From assembly GCA_012960975.1 (NCBI GenBank), contig DUAE01000001.1, positions 101,544-165,543 of the forward strand: DNA of 64,000 nucleotides, written 5' to 3'. Origin of the DNA: Candidatus Poseidoniales archaeon. GTDB taxonomy: Archaea; Thermoplasmatota; Poseidoniia; Poseidoniales; Thalassarchaeaceae. This document shows positions 58,769 to 64,000 of the stretch, in pieces; position 1 is the first letter of the stretch, and every line of letters begins with the position of its first letter. Made by a program: the position numbers and the translations under genes. The notes beneath the pieces are model-generated. The model had not been told where the DNA came from and ran no database searches. It worked only from the letters and a program-made list of their open reading frames with translations.

Positions 58769-60514
58769 TTATTCAAGGGGTAATCCATAGGGTTTGTCTA
58801 TGTCGAGTTGAACTATGTAAAGTCCGGTCGTGATACAGGAAAGGTAGGTGTAGCCTTTGTGATATTCTGCCGCCCAGATGAAAGGTGTCCAGCCAAAATC
58901 GTAGTAAGCGCTGTCGAGAGGTTGGCCGTCTATGCCGTGTGAGATATGGTATCCTATCGTTGCTTCAAAGTGTATTTCAGTACGATTCCCATCGATATCT
59001 AATCCGCGTAACATCAAGGTTTCAATATCAACAATCCATAATCCTGCATGATAACTCGAAAGATAAATTCGCCCGTCCCACGCCCCGCCCAGACTATTGT
59101 CGGGGAAACCCGGCAATCCTGTTTGGAAGATTTCAGTATCGGCGTTGTGAGGGCTGAATAAGAGCCATTCCTCACCGCCGGGAATATGATGGTCGTCTGC
59201 GAATGGAATTTCCCAGCCATGAATCAATTTAGGCAAGAATGTCAATTTCCCATTCGTAACTTCGTAATCTGTGGTGTCGATTAGATATCCCATTCCTGTG
59301 CCGATAGTGGTTTCGAGAACTTCGGTCGCAAGGAAAGTCAAGTGCATTTTTCCTGCAGGGTAGCCGAGATGACTTGCATCGACCATATCGTCAATTGGTT
59401 CGGCATAGTGAATGTATGATGCACGCCCTCCATTTTCATTTCCAGTTGTACCGCTATCGGGTTCGCCATCATTGTCGAGGTCGGCGAAATCCATCCATTG
59501 CCCGACCTCGGGGGCACGCCAGGTGCAGCCTAGTTGAGTCCCAAATGAACCTCTGCAGGCAGCAGCGTGCAAGGTGTATTGAACGAAATCATTGGTAGGA
59601 TGGGGGACATCGGAGACATCGAAGATTCGAAGTCCAGCTTCCCAATATGCACCATAGATGAATGTCTTACCAAATCGTGGATCATTAGCATCTTCACCCG
59701 GCCATGTTTGAACTGTCATATCGTGAATGTAAATCCAACCACCTCTGGTAGATTCCCAGCTAACTTCGGCTTCACCAACTTTTACAATAAGTGGATTATC
59801 GCCGAATCCTGCAAAATTTAAGTGAGCAATTGTAATGCCTCCACAAGCATCACCTTGGCCTACATCACAGGCTTCGTACTCTGGATTTGCAACGAAAATA
59901 TACCATTCATTATCGATCATATGGGTGTAAAGATTGTGTGGCCCACTAGGATGGTCTGCATCATACCAAGAATCAACCCATTCAGGATTTGATTTATCGG
60001 TCACGTCGACGAGTGTGACTGTGACTTGAGCCGGATCTTCCCATGTGCCAACATTCGGATCAGCCGCTCCCGGATCAACGATTTGATTCTGTACGATTAC
60101 ATATTCACGTCCATTGTATTCAAGATATTTTACATCAAGAACCTGCGTATTTGGATCGTAATAAACTCCGGTTACAGTGGTGTTTGAAGGATTGGTAACA
60201 TCGACGATATGCATCTCTGACCAACCTGCAATATATGCATAGGTTTTGCCATCTGGGGATTCTGCAACTTGAATTTCAGCATTACCAGGGGCTGTCAACT
60301 CATTGAATGAGACCGGTTGAATATTTTCAGTATACATCACATGTTGACTAGCATTGCGATGGTCATGTTCTTCATCTTGCAACAATGGATCTAACATTTC
60401 TGAAATGCCTGGATTCGAAGAGGATTTTTCGCCAATGAGTAGGATTGATGCGATGCTTGCTATGAGCAAACAGAAAACTAAACCGCCGGCAAGAGCAACT
60501 TTACGACTATCCAT
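58769..60514 (-). CDS. LVIVD-repeat membrane-anchored beta-propeller, paralogue
   Basis: 581 residues. N-terminal signal anchor (VALAGGLVFCLLIASIASILLI, 6-27). LVIVD-type blades: MHIVDVTNPSNTTVTGVYY, VTLVDVTDKSNPEWVDSWY, LRIFDVSDVPHPTNDF, LWIVDIETLML, GLYIVQLDIDKPYG. Motifs shared with the neighbouring propeller: LFSPHNADTEIF, YLSSYHAGLW, GPHNLYTHM. An acidic calcium-like loop DLDNDGEPDSG occurs near residue 345. The pair is probably an ancient tandem duplication. Head of the minus-strand surface cluster, with 56 bases to the divergent cupredoxin-like gene. Confidence 0.82.
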   Translation of the reverse strand: MDSRKVALAGGLVFCLLIASIASILLIGEKSSSNPGISEMLDPLLQDEEHDHRNASQHVMYTENIQPVSFNELTAPGNAEIQVAESPDGKTYAYIAGWSEMHIVDVTNPSNTTVTGVYYDPNTQVLDVKYLEYNGREYVIVQNQIVDPGAADPNVGTWEDPAQVTVTLVDVTDKSNPEWVDSWYDADHPSGPHNLYTHMIDNEWYIFVANPEYEACDVGQGDACGGITIAHLNFAGFGDNPLIVKVGEAEVSWESTRGGWIYIHDMTVQTWPGEDANDPRFGKTFIYGAYWEAGLRIFDVSDVPHPTNDFVQYTLHAAACRGSFGTQLGCTWRAPEVGQWMDFADLDNDGEPDSGTTGNENGGRASYIHYAEPIDDMVDASHLGYPAGKMHLTFLATEVLETTIGTGMGYLIDTTDYEVTNGKLTFLPKLIHGWEIPFADDHHIPGGEEWLLFSPHNADTEIFQTGLPGFPDNSLGGAWDGRIYLSSYHAGLWIVDIETLMLRGLDIDGNRTEIHFEATIGYHISHGIDGQPLDSAYYDFGWTPFIWAAEYHKGYTYLSCITTGLYIVQLDIDKPYGLPLE

Positions 60515-60570
60515 CCTTCGCTGCGAGAGTAGAAGTCATGTTGAAGCCATCGGCAGGCTGCCAAGAAAGT

Positions 60571-61176
60571 ATGTGGTTGACCAGAGGCTTCGTGCTGGCG
60601 TTGGTTTTTGTTCTGATAATGCCAATCCCAATCGCTGCTCATGAAACTAAGGAATTCACGATTATTCTCCATGATTCTGGACACACACCCGAAGATGTCC
60701 GTGCGGGGATTGTCTTTGATTCCGATTCCTTGTTTTTTCGAAATGAAGATACTAGGGAATCGGCTGAACATCGAATTTTTATTGACGCCGATGGCGACGG
60801 TTCCTTCGAAGGTGTGGATGATATCACAACTGGGTGGCTACAAACCAGTTGTGAATTGAATGAAACCGGTGTTCGAGTCGACTCAAATTGTCAGGTTGCC
60901 GTGTTGATTAGTTTAGCTGTCGAAGATGGGTTACTCCCAGGAAACATATCGGCGATTCATCAAATATTGTTCGAAGGTGAACAGATAAACATCCCATTTT
61001 TTGTTGAATTAAGTCCCGATATTCATACCGATTCTAATGGTCTACCAACCGGTTCCGAAAATTTACCAGAAGATATTAACTCAAAACAATCAGTATTAGA
61101 ATTCTTAATTTTCACATCAGCACTTGTTGGATTTTTTGTCGCTGCTGAATTACTAAAATCAGATGAAGAAGAATGA
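60571..61176 (+). CDS. Second cupredoxin-like membrane-anchored protein, divergent from the cluster
   Basis: 201 residues from ATG 60571 (MWLTRGFVLALVFVLIM); ATG 60538 leaves only 23 bases to the divergent gene. The signal peptide ends PIPIAA, so mature protein would begin HETKEF, again with an N-terminal His. The body EFTIILHDSGHTPEDVRAGIVF, SLFFRNEDTRESAEHRIFIDADGDG follows a cupredoxin pattern with an extra Ca-type DADGDG loop. A C-terminal helix (FLIFTSALVGFFVAAELL) and KSDEEE tail mirror the protein at 56.2 kb. Copper binding is inferred. Confidence 0.6.
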   Translation: MWLTRGFVLALVFVLIMPIPIAAHETKEFTIILHDSGHTPEDVRAGIVFDSDSLFFRNEDTRESAEHRIFIDADGDGSFEGVDDITTGWLQTSCELNETGVRVDSNCQVAVLISLAVEDGLLPGNISAIHQILFEGEQINIPFFVELSPDIHTDSNGLPTGSENLPEDINSKQSVLEFLIFTSALVGFFVAAELLKSDEEE

Positions 61177-61227
61177 CCTCTTTCAACGGTCGAACATAAG
61201 AACCCCGCCTGATTCGGCAGGGCTAAA

Positions 61228-61304
61228 GGGCGCTTAGCTCAGCTTGGAAGAGCACCTGGTTTGCAACCAGGTGGCCGGGGGTTCAAATCCCCCAGCGTCC
61301 ACCA
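61228..61304 (+). tRNA. tRNA-Ala (TGC)
   Basis: 77 bases. Acceptor GGGCGCT pairs with AGCGTCC, discriminator A, encoded CCA. Anticodon stem CCTGG/CCAGG with loop TTTGCAA gives anticodon TGC (alanine, GCA). T arm GGGGG-TTCAAAT-CCCCC is perfect. Confidence 0.97.
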
Positions 61305-61334
61305 CCTTTGTTAGCAAAACCACAGATTTTCAAA

Positions 61335-62447
61335 TCAAACGTTTTGTTGTAAAAGCATTTGATTCAGAATTTTCAACAAACCTCTCAGGGTAACTTCACT
61401 GATACCAGATACTTTGCAAACTTCACTTTGAGTTCTAGGTGAAGTGCTGTCTTGCGAGGCTTTGTAGAGCATACATCCAGCGATTCCAGAAGGTTTTTTC
61501 CCTTGCCATGACAAATCTTCCTTCACCGAATCCCAAATGTCTCGGGTTTGACCGAGGACATATGGTGGCAAACCAAGATCTGAATGAAATTTCTCAAAAT
61601 ATTCTTCTGGACCAGTGATATGATGCGTATTCATTGTCCGAGCAACCAACCGTATGGTTCTTTTCAATTCCTTCTGTTCCACTTCACTAATCATGTCGAA
61701 TGCTTCAGCTATAACATCGATTCTGCGTGGGATTTGTGCTTGGCGCGCAGCAATGTAAACACAGGCCGCAGATACACCACGAATACTTCGTCCAGTGACG
61801 AGGCCTTTATCCACAGAGTGACGGTAAAGTGAAGCCGCTTCTTGCTCTATTTGCTTCGGCAAATCCCCTCTGTCACGAATAAATTGCATTGCTTGAGTTA
61901 GATTTCTACTTCGCGAATCTCGAGTTTTACTTCTCTGGTCTATACGCTGTCTCCGGCGCCATTCACGCAAACTCTGACCAGTCATTCCATAGCGCGCCGC
62001 ACCACCTGAAGTCAAATCTGCACGACTAATTTCAGTCGAGAGTCCTTTGTCGTGCAGTGTAAGGGAAGAGGGAGCTCCAACACGACTTCTATCAGCGCTG
62101 TCGGAGTGATTTACCCATTCGGCACCAGGGTCAATCATATTTTCAGCAGCCACGTATCCACAATCTGCGCAAAGCGTCTCTCCACGTACTGAATCAGTGT
62201 CCCATGAATTCGATCCACAAATTTCACACACTCCCGATATTGCATCCGTGCCCCGCGCCTTAGATGGGCGTTTTAGCACCGATAATGGTTTGCGCCGCTT
62301 TGTTGATTTAGACGTACTCTTAGGAGCGTCGTTCCGTTGTGCAGTATATCGACTCATCTTCTCAACCCGTGGTTGTATAGTGACACTCATCACTTTTAAA
62401 CCCTTTGCTTTCTTGTTTCTTCTATTCCCCATATTCGTTTTCTCCAT
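61335..62447 (-). CDS. tfb: Transcription initiation factor B (TFB)
   Basis: 370 residues. The N-terminal zinc ribbon is CEICGSN...CADCGYV near residues 72-96. Then comes the B-finger region with RADLTSGGAARYGM and two cyclin folds: AMQFIRDRGDLPKQIEQEAASLY, SIRGVSAACVYIAARQAQIPRR, and WQGKKPSGIAGCMLYKASQ. The basic N-terminal ~70 residues (many K/R/S) are longer than in most TFBs. It recruits RNA polymerase to TATA/TBP. Start ATG 62447. Confidence 0.94.
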   Translation of the reverse strand: MEKTNMGNRRNKKAKGLKVMSVTIQPRVEKMSRYTAQRNDAPKSTSKSTKRRKPLSVLKRPSKARGTDAISGVCEICGSNSWDTDSVRGETLCADCGYVAAENMIDPGAEWVNHSDSADRSRVGAPSSLTLHDKGLSTEISRADLTSGGAARYGMTGQSLREWRRRQRIDQRSKTRDSRSRNLTQAMQFIRDRGDLPKQIEQEAASLYRHSVDKGLVTGRSIRGVSAACVYIAARQAQIPRRIDVIAEAFDMISEVEQKELKRTIRLVARTMNTHHITGPEEYFEKFHSDLGLPPYVLGQTRDIWDSVKEDLSWQGKKPSGIAGCMLYKASQDSTSPRTQSEVCKVSGISEVTLRGLLKILNQMLLQQNV

Positions 62448-62503
62448 TCATCTATGCTGATAATATGTTTTCAGCCGACTAGATAGTTGTTATTGAATTC
62501 AGA

Positions 62504-62514
62504 GTTATTTAAAC
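62504..62514 (-). promoter_or_regulatory. Putative TATA box between tfb and gcvT
   Basis: On the minus strand GTTTAAATAAC lies about 57-67 bases before the tfb ATG, fitting an archaeal TATA box with a leader of about 35 bases. The element is nearly symmetric (TTTAAA core) and is also about the right distance (77 bases or more) upstream of gcvT on the other strand, so it may serve both. Confidence 0.35.
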
Positions 62515-62590
62515 TCACAGATTTTTTTCTTTATTTTTTAGAAAATAATCCTTCGTCACCTTCTTGCACCGTCGTCATTCAGAGTCGGTC

Positions 62591-63742
62591 GTGTCTGGTG
62601 GTGTGCTCACTCGAACTGCCCTTTTTCAGAACCATGTCGAAGCCGGAGCAAAACTAGTTGACTTCCACGGCTATGAACTGCCGATTTGGTATACTTCTCT
62701 TCAAAATGAGCATCTAAAATGTCGTTCGGCCGCAGGCCTCTTCGATGTTTCCCATATGGGCTTTTTTCGGTTTTCTGGCAAGGGTGTTCTAGAATGGTTG
62801 AATGGTATCGGTACCCAGAATTTTTTGAATTTTCCAGTTGGTAGGTGTGGTTATACTCATTTTTTGGATCATAATGGATTTATCATCGATGACATGATTT
62901 TCGCCGTTGAATCCGAATCGTCAGTACTTGGTGTTCCAAATGCAACAATGATCGGAACTATGTTAAATTGGTTCACTGATTTGCTTCCTGAAGATAATTC
63001 AATAGAACTCGAAAATCTCTCCAATGAAACCAGTATTTTGGCTTTACAAGGCCCCGCTACACCAGCAATTTTGTCTGATGTATTAGGAATGGGAAATGTC
63101 CCCGGTCGATTCAAATGCCAAAAAATTTCTGAGAATTCTCATGACATTTCTGGTTGGATTCAAGGTACCGGATATACGGGGGAGCGTGGTGTTGAAATTT
63201 TTGTTTCCAACGCTGATGCACCGATTCTTTGGGACGCATTGCTGAATGGAGGCGTAGCGCATGGTGTCACTCCCGTTGGATTAGGTGCGCGGGATACGCT
63301 GCGACTCGAGAAAGGGTATTTACTGTCAGGACAAGATTTCCTCTGGCCCGGACTCGAGATTACACCTGATGCGCAATTACCTGATGGCTACTTGGCTCGT
63401 GATACTGCAGAAACAGCAGTACCGTTTGGAATTAGCCTTGAGCACGATTTCATCGGCCGTGCGCGCGTTGAATCATCTATGAAAACCGGCGCGCACTGGC
63501 ATGGTTTACTCACTCTTGAGCGAGGTCCATCTCCCCGACCAGGTCATGAAGTACTTTCGAGCGAGGAAGAAAATTCTAAACTGGTTGGCTATGTTACGAG
63601 TGGTGGTCCTGCCCCAAGTTTAAGCCGAAGTGGGATCGCAATGGCATATCTTGAAGGGGTCGAAATAGGTGATGAATTATGGATTCAAGCAAGTTCACGA
63701 AGGCGTGTGAAAGTAAAAGTTGTAAAACTACCATTTGTTTGA
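62591..63742 (+). CDS. gcvT: Aminomethyltransferase, glycine cleavage T protein
   Basis: 383 residues from GTG 62591; GTG 62603 is also possible, and the frame opens at a TTG at 62564. GcvT signatures: HGYELPIWYTSLQNEHLKCRSAAGLFDVSHMGFFRF, GYTHFLDHNGFIIDDMI, QGTGYTGERGVEIFVS, and GARDTLRLEKGYLLSGQD, the folate-binding core. It moves the methylene group of glycine to tetrahydrofolate. Length is standard. The GcvH-like protein 28 kb upstream lacks the lipoyl lysine, so a true GcvH and GcvP must be elsewhere. Confidence 0.92.
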   Translation: MSGGVLTRTALFQNHVEAGAKLVDFHGYELPIWYTSLQNEHLKCRSAAGLFDVSHMGFFRFSGKGVLEWLNGIGTQNFLNFPVGRCGYTHFLDHNGFIIDDMIFAVESESSVLGVPNATMIGTMLNWFTDLLPEDNSIELENLSNETSILALQGPATPAILSDVLGMGNVPGRFKCQKISENSHDISGWIQGTGYTGERGVEIFVSNADAPILWDALLNGGVAHGVTPVGLGARDTLRLEKGYLLSGQDFLWPGLEITPDAQLPDGYLARDTAETAVPFGISLEHDFIGRARVESSMKTGAHWHGLLTLERGPSPRPGHEVLSSEEENSKLVGYVTSGGPAPSLSRSGIAMAYLEGVEIGDELWIQASSRRRVKVKVVKLPFV

Positions 63743-63763
63743 CTTAAGATAAGGGATGATTTG

Positions 63764-64000
63764 ATGTTTACTAAATTACCCAAACTCCACGAAAAGGGTT
63801 GGGAGAATCTCACCCAAGAAGAGAAATTTTATTTCGCTACGAATGCAACATTTGCATTTTTCTTAGGACTAACTTTTGTAGCTCCAGGTCAGTCTTTCAT
63901 CGGGGGTTTATGCTGCCTCACATTCTTCGGTTCGGTTGCCTCTACTGTGGTACTTGGGAATGTAGTAAATCCTGAAACTGCTGTGAATCTGGCTCAGTTC
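63764..64000 (+). CDS. Membrane protein, N-terminal part (runs off window)
   Basis: 79 visible codons from ATG 63764 to the window end, same strand as gcvT, 21 bases downstream. MFTKLPKLHEKGWENLTQEE is polar, then FATNATFAFFLGLTFVAPG and FIGGLCCLTFFGSVASTVVL are two hydrophobic segments. Not enough is visible to name a family. Confidence 0.6.
   Translation, partial: MFTKLPKLHEKGWENLTQEEKFYFATNATFAFFLGLTFVAPGQSFIGGLCCLTFFGSVASTVVLGNVVNPETAVNLAQF

Noticed and set aside
1-64000. CRISPR arrays, insertion sequences or prophage
   Set aside because: I saw no regularly spaced direct repeats, no transposase or integrase, and no phage structural genes.

Overview
The window reads as one contig from a planktonic euryarchaeon, most likely Marine Group II (Poseidoniales) or a near relative in the Thermoplasmata; this lineage call is inference. 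The archaeal core is clear: aIF2-alpha, S27e, L44e, L37e, Nop10, Nob1, PAC2, the PolD small subunit DP1, TFB, and archaeal-type TyrRS and PheS. Mixed in are genes of bacterial flavour that fit an aerobic, heterotrophic surface-ocean life: ETF, two acyl-CoA dehydrogenases, Sco proteins, PhyH, RsuA-type pseudouridine synthase, class II CCA-adding enzyme and SufS/SufE. Genes are dense on both strands. No gap above about 300 bases lacks a gene. I see no CRISPR array, insertion sequence or integrase.

Layout. 1-5.2 kb: end of a P5C-dehydrogenase-like ALDH, a TPP riboswitch controlling a sodium:solute symporter, a PAP2 membrane protein and a PiT-DUF47 phosphate transporter. 5.3-14.3 kb: cold-shock protein, DsbD-like redox protein, PhyH, DeoC, SerC, PdxT coupled to a radical SAM protein, DUF805, a Cas4/Dna2-like nuclease with an OB fold, and a small GG-tailed sulfur-carrier-like protein. 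14.3-21.2 kb: tRNA-Ser, marC, a broken copy of the tRNA-Ser 5' half, then the translation cluster L44e-S27e-aIF2alpha-Nop10-PAC2, followed by L37e and PurF. 21.2-35.7 kb: surface beta-propellers, ETF, acyl-CoA dehydrogenases, TyrRS, HMG-CoA synthase, a GcvH-like protein without its lipoyl lysine, and the CCA enzyme. 35.7-52.4 kb: short SerK-like protein, HEAT protein, PCMT-like protein, DP1, HAD phosphatase, MoaD, TatA, Nob1, thioredoxin, SufS-SufE-SufT, FolD, PheS and three tRNAs.

52.3-61.2 kb is the most distinctive part. It is a surface-protein locus almost entirely on the minus strand: a YHYH-domain protein whose frame is cut by one in-frame TAG, two tandem Sco lipoproteins each carrying a different inserted domain, two cupredoxin-like proteins whose predicted mature N-terminus is histidine, and two large LVIVD-type beta-propellers. 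I propose it as an extracellular copper-handling or redox system. That function is inference; the domain content is seen in the sequence. The window ends with tRNA-Ala, TFB, GcvT and a truncated membrane-protein gene.

Shared themes are sulfur transfer (SufS/SufE/SufT, TusA, two GG-tailed beta-grasp proteins), serine metabolism (SerC, SerK-like, SerB-like HAD) and vitamin handling (TPP riboswitch symporter, PdxT). All five tRNA genes (Ser-CGA, Val-TAC, Glu-TTC, Thr-TGT, Ala-TGC) encode their 3' CCA.
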